Below, one piece after another: positions 8,276 through 16,322 of a DNA stretch of 18,697 bases. The position numbers and the translations under genes were made by a program. The DNA is from Jimgerdemannia flammicorona (Eukaryota > Mucoromycota > Endogonomycetes > Endogonales > Endogonaceae): NCBI GenBank assembly GCA_003990745.1, contig RBNI01002386.1:1-18697 (forward strand), in the 5' to 3' direction. The notes under the pieces are model-generated. The model had not been told where the DNA came from. It made no database searches and saw only the letters and a program-made list of their open reading frames with translations. The first letter of the stretch is position 1. Each line of letters begins with the position of its first letter.

Positions 8276-9600
8276 ATCTTGGCTTCAGGGTGAAACTTCT
8301 TGACCTTGAGAGTGATGTCTGATTCTTGTTCCTCCTCATCATCACTGTCAGCCTAAAGCTCTGGGGGCTGGTCATCTTCTTTGGCTTTCCTTTTTGCTTC
8401 AGTGGCTTCTTGCTCATGTTTCTGTTAGCAGATTTTCCTGACTTCACTAATATAGAACCAGCAGTTATTCAGGTGTTCAAAGCAGTACATCCTAGTACTA
8501 TGGGGGCATCTTTCTTGAGGGGTATAGCCATTGATGATCTTGTTGTACCACTACTCATCTGTGAGCTTGGGTGTCTTGTTCTTGTTCTTGTTCACTGAGT
8601 GTATGAAGACCTCTATGTCTTCTTCATCTCCTTCCTCCATGTCTGGTAGGACTCCTTTGTGAACATTGATAGAGACTCATACCTTTCTCTCTCTATAGTT
8701 GATCTGCATCTTCTGGGCATTGAGGTCAATGATGGCCCTGGCCTTGTGAAGCCATTGGTTGTCAATGAGGATATTATAGTTGGTGGTACTTATAACAATC
8801 ACATCTACTGAGATAGTAGCTCTTCCTATCTTGATAGAGACTTCTCAGATTTTGCCAAGAGGGGTAGCTTGTGTACCATCTGCTGTGACATAGACCATCT
8901 TGATAGACTTTTCAATGTCCCAGCCTAGGCAGTCAATTGTCTTCTTGCTCATAAGGCATCCTCCAGCACTAGTATCAATGATGGCATCAAAGATACAGTC
9001 TTTAATCTGACATAGAGTATAGGCTGATGTCTTGCACTGGTCTTCATATTCTTTACCTGAGTTCTCTGATTCTTCCTGTACATTGTGAGCTTCTACAATC
9101 TTGTACTCTTGATTCTTAGTAGTAGTTGTAAGTCCTACTCTCAACTGCTGTCTGAAGGCAGGGACTTCAGCTAGCTGTCCAAAAGTGGCATTGACCTTCT
9201 GTTCCTTGAGGTCCTTGTAGATGTCATACTGGTAGATCTTGGTCTTGTACAGCTTCTGTTCCTTCTTGCTTTTGCTTTCTCCTGAGACTGGAGTAGTGCC
9301 TTCGATAATTTGGCAGGCAGCTTCATCTAACTCCATGTCTTGATCAATCTCCTTGGGTTGGGTCTTGCTTTGAATAGTGACAGCTGGGGTCTTTTTTGGT
9401 CTTCCAACTGGCTTGCTGTTGCTCTTCTTATCATAGGGCTTGGACAAGGTTCTGGTACCTTCAGTAGCAGGGTAGAATTCAAGCTCCTCATAGTATTCTT
9501 CATCATCAGTATCACCAATCTTCTCAATGACTACTGCATTGGTTTGTTCTCTAGTTCTGCTAGCATTGCTTGGTTGGACTTTGCATCTTGTTTTGGTCAT
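8276..9600 (-). pseudogene. Aspartic protease region and linker of gypsy Gag-Pol
   Basis: The retropepsin-like protease would process the polyprotein. The active-site segment reads FDAIIDTSAGGCLMSKK (DTSA at 8965-8976), where the family has D-[ST]-G-A. The third residue is Ser (AGT) instead of Gly (GGT), a single G-to-A change that should weaken or kill the enzyme. The flap and second half are recognisable as ADGTQATPLGKI and NYNILIDNQWLHKARAIIDL. An acidic, Lys-rich linker (EEDEEDIEVF, EAKRKAKEDDQ, DDEEEQES) joins it to the dUTPase. Stops lie at 8845 and 8677 (TGA), 8551 (TAG), 8425 (TAA) and 8353 (TAG), all in the same frame. The N-terminal part contains a repeated acidic/Lys-Pro-rich region without a known fold. 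Confidence 0.82.
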
Positions 9601-10495
9601 ACAATTCTTTACATAGTGGCCTTCTTCTCTACATCTGAAATATGTGATATTGCATTCTTCTATAGTAGCTACAAATCTCTACACTGGTCTCCTGTTGGCG
9701 CTTTGGACTTCTCTAACAACATCACCAAGGTATACAGTCATCTTGGCAAACTGCTTGGTGAGTTCTTCCACTGGGTCAGCTTTGGCTGTCTTGGGGGTAG
9801 GTGGGGTTGGTTGTCTGTTTATAACTGTGGCAGATATGATACTAGTTAGCTTTGATGGCTCCATCTTGATGCCAGTTATTTTCTCTATTGAGTGTTCAGC
9901 AGGGTGTCTGGCAGTCCAATATCTCTGTACAAAGACTACTTTCTGATCAAGGGTCAGTGCAGCTGGGGTAGACCAGATTGCTAGGGTAATTTCAGGGTGA
10001 ACTCCTTTGAGGAAGGTTGAATCTGCTATTTGTTCCTTAAGGTGGTCATCATAGCTAGCCAGGACAATCTGGTGGCAAATTCAGATATAGAATGAGTTGG
10101 GATCTTCACTAAGTCTCTGGCAGATAGTATTGAGTTGATCCTTGAGAGCTTGCTTGATCTTTTTGGTATAGTATGTTGTTCTGAGGAAGGCCTTTATGTT
10201 GGCAAGTTTGACTGCACCAGCATCGACAATAGTGGCTGCATTGAACTTGTCTCTGGCAGGTCCTCTGAGACTGACTAGTAGAAGAGCCAATTGTGCATCC
10301 ATACCAAGGGCTCGTACAGCAGCAAATTGTTCAAAGTCTTCAATGAAGGTCAGGATTGACTCTTCAGTAGTATATCCATAGAATATGGAGGGGCGTATTT
10401 CTATCTTGTCTTGAATTCTTATAGGGGTGACTCTTGTAGTCAGGGTAGTTGTTGTGGGGGTTGTTTGTTTTTCAGCTTGAAAGTGAGGGATTCAT
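9601..10495 (-). pseudogene. Gag (capsid and zinc knuckle) of gypsy element
   Basis: Gag builds the virus-like particle and binds element RNA. A Thr-rich start is followed by IFYGYTTEESILTFIEDFEQ and LALLLVSLRGPARDKF, typical of gypsy capsid N-terminal domains, and then the NTICQRLSEDPNSFYI-like capsid C-terminal region. Near the end a CX2CX4HX4C knuckle is seen as YFRCREEGHYVKNC: spacing is perfect but the first Cys is Tyr (codon 9640-9642, TGT to TAT). Stops at 10081-10083 (TGA) and 9679-9681 (TAG) are one transition from CGA and CAG. The best start is ATG 10493-10495, just behind the primer binding site, but it needs a frameshift to enter the main frame, so the start is uncertain. Gag joins the protease in frame. 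Confidence 0.82.
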
Positions 10496-10504
10496 CTTGA
10501 ATCA

Positions 10505-10521
10505 CCAGCCAATAGGCACCA
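10505..10521 (-). promoter_or_regulatory. Primer binding site
   Basis: On the minus strand TGGTGCCTATTGGCTGG begins three bases after the LTR terminus TGTGACA. TGG pairs with the CCA end of a tRNA, as in most LTR elements. I cannot tell which tRNA it matches. Confidence 0.65.
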
Positions 10522-10730
10522 AGTTGTCACATAGTGGTCACTGAGTCCTTCAAATACACCAGATTCTCTTCAAGATATATCTCTTAGACTAACTCAAGTT
10601 TGTTATAAGCAAGTTCTTATTGGAGTGCCTTTCTAAGGTCTTATAGTCCTCAAACTTCTTATCTTTAACTGTCTTGTTATCTCTTAGATGGCTTGCAAGG
10701 AAGTGTGTATATTATACTGAGAAGACTGAC

Positions 10731-10763
10731 TTTATTTCAGAGGAAATAAGAGGGGTATTTATA
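10731..10763 (-). promoter_or_regulatory. LTR TATA box and polyadenylation signal
   Basis: On the minus strand TATAAATACC (about 10763-10754) is followed about 20 bp later by AATAAA (10736-10731). A TATA box and polyadenylation signal in this order mark the U3/R part of an LTR. They predict transcription start near 10730-10740. Confidence 0.6.
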
Positions 10764-10865
10764 CAAAATATAATTCAATAGTTGCTAAGATATAAAGCTA
10801 AATATAAATTCCAATAACTAAAACTACTAAGTTCCAGGGTCGGCACTGATAGTTGTACAGGTTCA

Positions 10866-11000
10866 GGATGCTGATATAATTCGGTATCATATCAGAATGC
10901 TAGTGCTGGTATTATTTAGTATTATATCAAAATATCAGTACTGGAACAATTCTGTGTCACCTCAAAATACTGGTGCTGGTATTATCTAGTGTAACAAGGG
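10866..11000 (-). repeat. 35-bp tandem repeats in U3, nearly four copies
   Basis: Units start at 10866, 10901, 10936 and 10971 with the pattern NRGTGCTGGTATTATTTAGT on the plus strand, diverged mainly by transitions. They lie about 100 to 240 bp upstream of the TATA box in element orientation, the usual place of enhancer repeats in LTRs. Confidence 0.65.
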
Positions 11001-11002
11001 AC

Positions 11003-11832
11003 TTAGAGCAGAATGTTCAGGATCATGGGGGCTTCATCATCATCATCATCACTGAAGGAGATGAGATTCATGAATTTGTTGTTTTTGCATGCTTCAATAT
11101 CATGTGAGATGATGTCATCACTGATGACATCATCATGTTCTGTTAAAAAAAATAAAAATAAAATAACATCATCATATTTAGCAGAGAAATCAGGGACTCT
11201 CCAATCTATGAGGTTCTCTTCTACAAAATAAGGAACAAATGTGGGGTCTTGGAGAGGTCTAACCTAGATGCTTGGGCTTAGAATACTGAGATCAATCCTT
11301 GCAGGAATTGGTCTGGGTTGTCCTGAAGGATAGGATACCAAAAGTCTTCTACTTCATCGCTATTGAGGGTGATAGTGGACTGAGCTTCTGTAGCCACTCT
11401 GGCTTCTAGTACATTAATACAGTGGGATGATAGATCTCTGAAATCTGAGACTCTAACATACTCCAAGTTGGAGATTGACCATGGTGCATGCCTGAAGATC
11501 TGATGGATCTTTTTAGCTATTCTTGCCTCATGTATATCCATGGGAGTGGCATCTTATAGCTCTTGAGGACTGGCTTGTAGGAACTCCTAGTAGAGGAGGT
11601 TTTCTATTTCATACTCCTACCATATTTGGAGGTATTCAGTAGTAATGGTAATCCTTGTTTCCATTTCATGGCAGTAGAGAATAAAGTGATAAGGGTCTGC
11701 AGTACCCAGGTTGACACTGGGAGTCCTTCTTATGTGGGTCTCCATGGCTTTTCTGATGTCTTGGAACATCTTTTCTTCAACTGAGGTGCCTTGGTAGTTC
11801 CTTGACCTTGAGATTTGGTGGGCAGTAGGCAT
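11003..11832 (-). pseudogene. Unidentified ORF inside LTR U3, about 276 codons
   Basis: The reading starts MPTAHQISRSRNYQGTS at 11832, about 240 bp inside the LTR. It runs to TAA at 11003-11005 with interruptions: TAG 11617, TAG 11587, TAA 11554, a frameshift near 11280, and TAG 11264. The stops convert to sense codons by one transition. The middle (MDIHEARIAKKIHQIF, DEVEDFWYPILQDNPDQF) has ordinary soluble-protein composition. The C-terminus is very acidic (DDVISDDII, five Asp in a row). There is no signal peptide, no zinc knuckle and no strong membrane segment; a short Leu/Phe-rich stretch comes from a T-rich run. I do not recognise the family. The left LTR copy keeps the first 36 codons. 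It could be an accessory protein or a captured host fragment. Confidence 0.5.
11031..11134. repeat. CAT microsatellite and 27-bp perfect inverted repeat
   Basis: A run of CAT triplets (11034-11051) is followed by an inverted repeat at 11108-11134: arms of 13 bp, GATGATGTCATCA and TGATGACATCATC, around one C. The arms lie within the acidic end of the U3 ORF. Confidence 0.8.
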
Positions 11833-12074
11833 TTCATTTATGGTAAGTCTTTGAGCTATTTTGGGATTAGTGGGTCTTGTTGTTTGCTGCTACTGCAGTT
11901 TCTTGATTCTTCTTTTTTATTCCTCAGGATGCTTGTACTGTGGTCACAATGACTCACAGTTGGTCATTATTGCTCATCTTGTATACTGTATGATCTTCTT
12001 GTGCTCTGATCTGGTGGCTTGCAAGGAAAGACTGTCTTCTGTGCTGATGTCATCATTCTGGGATCACCATTACA

Positions 12075-12883
12075 ACAGATTAGTTCTGAGAGTTCTATAA
12101 TAAAAATACTACTTTATTCTTATATTTAGAGAAAGCAAAGCTGAGGTTACAATATACTCAGTATAGAGAGTATTTATATAGATTCAAAGCTATGTATAAC
12201 TAAATATAATATATTAGATATATCTATATATAGTTATACTATTTGGTTTCTATCTACTATTTAAAAATTCTATAGGAATTTCTATAGAAATTTCTATCAA
12301 TATTTCTATCAGTAGCTTATAAGTATATAATATAATAAGCTTCAGACTAAATAACTTAATTAGTAGATATTAATAGAATTAATAATATATTTAATATATT
12401 ATTATTATTTATAATATTTATAATTTTTTTTTTTAAAAAAATTTATTTTAACCCCTAAATTATTTTATAAATTATTATTAAAAAATATATATACTTAAAA
12501 AGAATATTTTTTAAAATTTTAAGAGATTTTTTTATTTAAAATAATTTTAACTTTAAATATTAATCTTAATAATTATTATTAGATTATTAAATATTTGAAT
12601 TATATATTATAATTAATTTAAAAATATTTAATAATATTATAAAAAATAAACTTTCAAACTTTATTATTATTATTATCTCAATTAATTATAGTATTAAATT
12701 TTTAGAATTATATTAATCTACTATCTATATTTAATTTCTATTATAACTTAAATCTCTTAATAAGATTTAAATATACTAATATGTAATATTTATATAATAT
12801 TACTTAAGTTCAATAAGTAATTAGAAATTGATTAATTTAAATATAATTCTATATTATTTTTCTATTTTAACTTAATAATTTTA

Positions 12884-12886
<3 letters not shown>
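12075..12886. other. AT island; possible second LTR end at 12075-12190
   Basis: Extremely AT-rich DNA with no open frame of note. On the minus strand the first part shows CTATATAAATACTC (TATA box at 12180-12171) and AATAAAG (12118-12113), an order seen in LTR U3/R regions. The gypsy element may therefore have inserted next to or into another LTR. The rest (12200-12886) is nearly pure A/T, as in heavily RIP-mutated relics. No identity can be recovered. Confidence 0.45.

Positions 12887-12932
<46 letters not shown>
12887..12932. repeat. Homopolymer of 46 A
   Basis: An uninterrupted run of 46 A in the AT island. On the plus strand it could be the poly(A) tail of a retroposed sequence whose body, to the left, is mutated beyond recognition. 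Assembly length error is also possible for such a run. Confidence 0.9.
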
Positions 12933-12936
<4 letters not shown>

Positions 12937-13293
12937 TCTCTTACTTTCTGCTTTTACTACTGTTTATCTTTAATTTACTTGTAATTTTAAATAGTAAACA
13001 CTGAAGTAGGATTAGATTATACCACTACTTAGAATTTTGAAATATTCTGTTTTGCACATTTACAGCTGCTTTCTCTCGCTGTTTTTGTTTCAAAGTTCCA
13101 GTACATCTTTTGTTTTTATGTCTCTTTTTGTTTTACATCTCTTTTATTCTCCTTTGTCTATGTCCCTTTTAACTTCACGTCTCTTTCCGAAGTTCCCATA
13201 TTCCATCCCAGCTTAACGAGGACACTCGGTTGGGCTGATCGGACGAGAGGTATGTAAAAAGGAATTAGGACGATGGAAAGTCAGGAGAGAAAT
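12933..13293. other. Spacer with pyrimidine-rich repeated core
   Basis: Moderately AT-rich and without a gene. At about 13117-13190 four copies of an AYGTCTCTTTT-like core stand 18 to 28 bp apart in a CT-rich tract. CT-rich tracts like this precede many fungal transcription starts. Downstream, GTATGT at about 13250 would serve as a splice donor. No exon structure can be supported. Confidence 0.4.
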
Positions 13294-13593
13294 GGAATTC
13301 TGGGGGAAACGGAATTCGGAGAGCAAACGGAATTCGGAGGGGAAACGGAATTCGGAGGAGGGGAAACGGAATTCGGAGGAGGGGAAACGGAATTCGGAGG
13401 GGAAACGGAATTCGGAGGAGGGGAACGGAATTCGGAGGGGAAACGGAATTCGGAGGGGAAACGGAATTTGGAGGGGAAACGGAATTCGGAGGATGGGAAA
13501 CGGAATTCGGAGGGGAAACGGAATTCGGAGGAGGGGAAACGGAATTGGGAGGGGAAACGGAATTCGGAGGGGAAACGGAATTCGGAGGATGGG
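13294..13593. repeat. GGAATTCGG minisatellite, 16 copies
   Basis: Sixteen tandem units of GGAATTCGGAGGGGAAAC (18 bp) or a 21-bp form with an extra GAG or GAT (GGAATTCGGAGGAGGGGAAAC). Unit 1 (17 bp) and unit 7 (20 bp) break the multiple-of-three spacing. Most units hold an EcoRI site (GAATTC). Two overlapping open frames read as EFGGET or KRNSEG repeats. I take both as products of the period, since neither has a supported start or flanking exon. CpG is kept in nearly every unit, unlike the neighbouring retroelement. Confidence 0.92.
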
Positions 13594-14118
13594 TATATAT
13601 AGATAGAATATATACTTTAAACTTTAAATTTTTAAAATATTGGTATTATAATTTATCAAAGATTTGATTAGTTTATACTAACTTATTACTAGATAATATT
13701 ATTTTAAATAATTAAAATTAAATCTATTAAGTTTTAGTTTTAATAATTACTCTAAACTTTTAAGTTTTAAATTTTACTTATAGTAAAGCAAAAAATTAAA
13801 ATATTAAATATATATTTAAAGTTAAATATAGTTAAGACTTTATATAATTACTTAACTAAAATATATAAAGTTAAACTTTAAATTTTAAACTTTACTAGAA
13901 AAAGTTATTATTATAAATACTTATCAACTAGTAGTCTTATAATTATTGCTCTAATAATATTAATAATAATAAAGAATACTATATAAATAAGTATATATAT
14001 AACAAAAGTAATTCTACTTAATTTTTCTTTTTTCTAGATCTAAACTATAAAGAGAAGTTTAGCATAACTGCAGTATAATATAAAAAATATAAAAAAAAAA
14101 AAAAATAGCAACAATAAG
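13594..14118. other. AT-rich spacer without gene
   Basis: Nearly pure A/T with recurring CTTTAAACTTTAAATTTT-like strings and a 15-base A run at 14091-14105. No open frame or recognisable element. It resembles the AT island left of the minisatellite and may be the same kind of mutated relic. Confidence 0.55.
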
Positions 14119-14171
14119 TTGCACAAGTAGAATCGCGATCTTACCTAGACCTTTAAGCTACACCTTTGCAA
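14119..14171 (-). other. Hairpin with tRNA-like features followed by a T run
   Basis: On the minus strand TTGCAAAG and CTTGTGCAA form a near-perfect closing stem around 36 nt. Inside are TAGCTTAAAGG, close to an RNA polymerase III A box, and GCGATTCT, similar to the core of a B box. A 15-T run follows 13 nt later. Three stems can be drawn, but a separate T arm is missing and the A-to-B spacing is too short for a normal tRNA. Most likely a tRNA-derived relic or chance. Confidence 0.25.
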
Positions 14172-14237
14172 TTGATGAATTGATTTGACTATTCATTCAC
14201 TGGGTACTGACGACCGAGAGAATTTCTACTGTATACG

Positions 14238-16322
14238 CTACCACCCCACCCCCGGCATCTTCACGGGCAGAAACTCCACCTCCTCACCCAACACTTCGTC
14301 ATCATCGGCATCAATCCCCTTCGCCAGCATCAACTCTTCCAAGAATTTCGCCATCGCCCCAAATACCATCTCTCCTCTTACAAATTCCCTCGACTCCTTC
14401 AACATCTTCAGCCCCGCGGCAATGCACGCCCTATTCACTGCCGCCACCTTCTCATCTTCTGACTCAGTAAGACTCATATGCGCGTTGCACGGCATCGAAT
14501 AAAGGCTCATGGGGAACAGGCAACCTCCCTCCTGCATAAACATCCGTATCAGCCGCGTGCATCGCACGGCGGCGTCGGAACACGCGGTCTCAGCCCGCCG
14601 TGGGAGGCCCGGCGGGAGAGTGGTGGAGCACAGATGAAGGAAAGGGCGGTAGAGTTCGACGAGGTTGACGTGGTGAACGATCTGAATGTTCAAGGCGAGA
14701 AGATACGATTTTTGCGAGCTGTGCGGGTAACCCATCGTCAAACACGGAGGCAGCTCGGCAGCCCACCGCTTGAACGCCGCCTCGAACCGGTCGAGCTCGT
14801 CGCTGGCCGGGACGCGCTGGCTCTCACCCCACCAGGCGTCGAACATGTCGCGGGTGATGGCCGAGAGTTTGGCCGTGTGGAGGCGATCATAGAAGCGCTG
14901 GAGCGCGGCCTCAGTCGCGTCGGGGGGCGCACGGACGGTGACGTTGAGGAGGTTAAGTCGCGTGTCGGCCGTGATGCTGTGAATAAGCTGCGTGCCGACC
15001 GCGTGGGCAGGGAGGGCGAGGGATCGCAGCGCCTTATCCGTGCAGACGAGCAGATTCCATTTTAACGCTTTATTGAAATCGGCGGCGTCGACGATCTGGG
15101 CCGATGAGGTCGGGTCGTGCAACGCGCGATGGTAGTCTAACTGTGTCGCCACACGAATCGCTAGGCCAACGTACGTCAAGGCCAGCGCAGGCTGATTCGA
15201 GTCGACTAAGTATTTGGTTAGGAGCTGCAGAGCTTCGATCGTGTCCGCGCATAGGGCAGAGGCGTCGGAGGCTAGGACCTGGTCGAGCAGGATGTCCTGA
15301 GCCCTTGCAAAGTAGTTGCGGGCCAGCGCGCGGGCGAACTCGGTCGTATTAAAGTCGGCCGGTAGGCCAAATGCAGTGGCATCGATGTGATAGGAAAGGA
15401 CGTGTTGAGCATTCAGCGCGCCCACGGCGAGGCACAGGGCCGTGTAATGCAGGGATTTTGGGCGCCTATTCGTAACATATGCGAAAACCCGTTCGTCGAG
15501 CCTCACGAAGTACAAGGGAACGCAACACAGGGTTTGCGAGACGATAACCTCGAGCAAAATTTCCTCCAAATCGAAAGGGATGAACATGGTCGACATGGTC
15601 AACAATTTTGGCCTTGCAACTGGCTTTGGGAAGTATTTTTCGAGCAGAGGCAGCAGCGCGCATTGCCAATTGGGCCACCGGACCATCAACATTATCGCCA
15701 TCACCTGGGTCCCGACGGGGCGCGAGAGCATCACTGGCCCGCGGTGAACCATGCGAGAGCCGGCGTTGTACAAGAATTCGTGAAGCTGGGCGGCCTGGTT
15801 GATGTTCGTTTGGACACGTAGGCTGTTCTTGGTCAGCGTGATCACCCATGGCTTCTCGGACCTGGCGGTCCCAGGAACAACAGCAGACCCCGCCTGATCC
15901 TCCTTTTCCTTGCACTCTCCGTCCTCATCGAAACACGGCAGATTCTGATACTCGTATCCTATCCCCGAGATTTCGTTCGCTACGGGAAAGACAGCCCTCC
16001 GCCGCCTCATAGTCACGATCTCGGCGCCCAGCTCGTCCAGCGCGTGCTCTAGTTCCGATACCTTGTGCACCACGTCCGCTACCAACGCTTCCGCTTCATT
16101 CTCTTTGTTCACGTCCTCGGGCTCGGGCACAATCTTGGGCGTCGTATAGACGCACTCGAAGTTGACGCGGAAGCAGCGCTGACATGGGCGCTTGCCGTCG
16201 CACTTGGACCGTTTCTTGCGGCATCGCATGCAGGCCTCCCGCGTTCGAACAAGATCCTTGATCTTCCACACTTGTTGGAAGCTGCGATAGTGTTGGGGGG
16301 TGTCCGAGTCAGTGCTGCTCAT
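14238..16322 (-). CDS. Zn(II)2Cys6 fungal transcription factor, 694 aa
   Basis: A fungal-specific nuclear regulator that would bind DNA through a binuclear zinc cluster. The six cysteines are at 31, 34, 41, 47, 50 and 57 (C-X2-C-X6-C-X5-C-X2-C-X6-C), within ACMRCRKKRSKCDGKRPCQRC, a textbook GAL4-type cluster. A short heptad-like segment at about residues 88-110 (KVSELEHALDELGAEIV) may be the dimerisation coil. The middle part matches the fungal transcription factor homology region in pattern: SLHYTALCLAVGAL, FARAQDILLDQ, ALTYVGLAIRVATQLDYHR and LVELYRPFLHL. The C-terminus is acidic (DADDDEVLGEEVEF). The gene is intronless, unlike POL1 upstream, and its GC-rich coding sequence shows no transition damage. 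The start ATG 16320-16322 is the first in frame. The target pathway cannot be told from sequence; no enzyme cluster is adjacent. Confidence 0.93.
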   Translation of the reverse strand: MSSTDSDTPQHYRSFQQVWKIKDLVRTREACMRCRKKRSKCDGKRPCQRCFRVNFECVYTTPKIVPEPEDVNKENEAEALVADVVHKVSELEHALDELGAEIVTMRRRRAVFPVANEISGIGYEYQNLPCFDEDGECKEKEDQAGSAVVPGTARSEKPWVITLTKNSLRVQTNINQAAQLHEFLYNAGSRMVHRGPVMLSRPVGTQVMAIMLMVRWPNWQCALLPLLEKYFPKPVARPKLLTMSTMFIPFDLEEILLEVIVSQTLCCVPLYFVRLDERVFAYVTNRRPKSLHYTALCLAVGALNAQHVLSYHIDATAFGLPADFNTTEFARALARNYFARAQDILLDQVLASDASALCADTIEALQLLTKYLVDSNQPALALTYVGLAIRVATQLDYHRALHDPTSSAQIVDAADFNKALKWNLLVCTDKALRSLALPAHAVGTQLIHSITADTRLNLLNVTVRAPPDATEAALQRFYDRLHTAKLSAITRDMFDAWWGESQRVPASDELDRFEAAFKRWAAELPPCLTMGYPHSSQKSYLLALNIQIVHHVNLVELYRPFLHLCSTTLPPGLPRRAETACSDAAVRCTRLIRMFMQEGGCLFPMSLYSMPCNAHMSLTESEDEKVAAVNRACIAAGLKMLKESREFVRGEMVFGAMAKFLEELMLAKGIDADDDEVLGEEVEFLPVKMPGVGW

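Larger units (their letters stand above)
4487..12074 (-). mobile_element. Degenerate Ty3/gypsy LTR retrotransposon with long LTR and dUTPase
   Basis: Read on the minus strand, the order is: 5' LTR (12074-10525), primer binding site, Gag with zinc knuckle, retropepsin, dUTPase, RT, RNase H, integrase, polypurine tract, and the first 350 bp of the 3' LTR (4836-4487). RT/RNase H before integrase places it in Ty3/gypsy. Gag, protease and dUTPase share one reading frame, and this frame reached RT and integrase before frameshifts near 7490 and 6400, suggesting a single Gag-Pol polyprotein. At least fifteen in-frame stops interrupt it. The 3' LTR is cut at 4487, so no target site duplication can be checked. 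No chromodomain or envelope gene was seen. Confidence 0.85.
10525..12074 (-). mobile_element. 5' LTR, about 1.55 kb
   Basis: On the minus strand the LTR runs from TGTAATGG (12074) to TATGTGACA (10525), with TGT...ACA termini. Its inner edge is fixed by the primer binding site. Its outer edge is fixed by the left copy, which begins at the same base next to a polypurine tract. U3 would be about 1.3 kb, with the core promoter near 10760 and a polyadenylation signal at 10731-10736, leaving about 200 bp of U5. U3 holds a degenerate ORF and 35-bp repeats. A shorter alternative, 10525-10996, also has TGT...ACA ends, but no purine tract precedes it and no copy of that boundary is seen on the left. 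Confidence 0.68.

Noticed and set aside
9340..9946. Plus-strand hydrophobic open frames resembling membrane proteins
   Set aside because: They are antisense to the Gag-protease frame, where Glu/Lys-rich codons read backwards give Leu/Phe/Ser.
10525..10996. A shorter 472-bp LTR with TGTTACA...TGTGACA ends
   Set aside because: It has good termini, but the bases before 10996 on the element strand are not purine-rich and no copy of that edge exists at the 3' side. The 1.55-kb LTR explains the polypurine tract, both repeat edges and the primer binding site together. It remains the main alternative.
13273..13606. Two overlapping open frames of 104-109 codons as a repeat protein gene
   Set aside because: Both frames are open only because the units are mostly 18 or 21 bp. 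They switch at the 17- and 20-bp units, and there is no supported promoter or exon.
14478..15821. Several plus-strand frames of 60 to 195 codons
   Set aside because: They are antisense to the GC-rich transcription factor gene, whose 694-codon frame has a complete zinc cluster.
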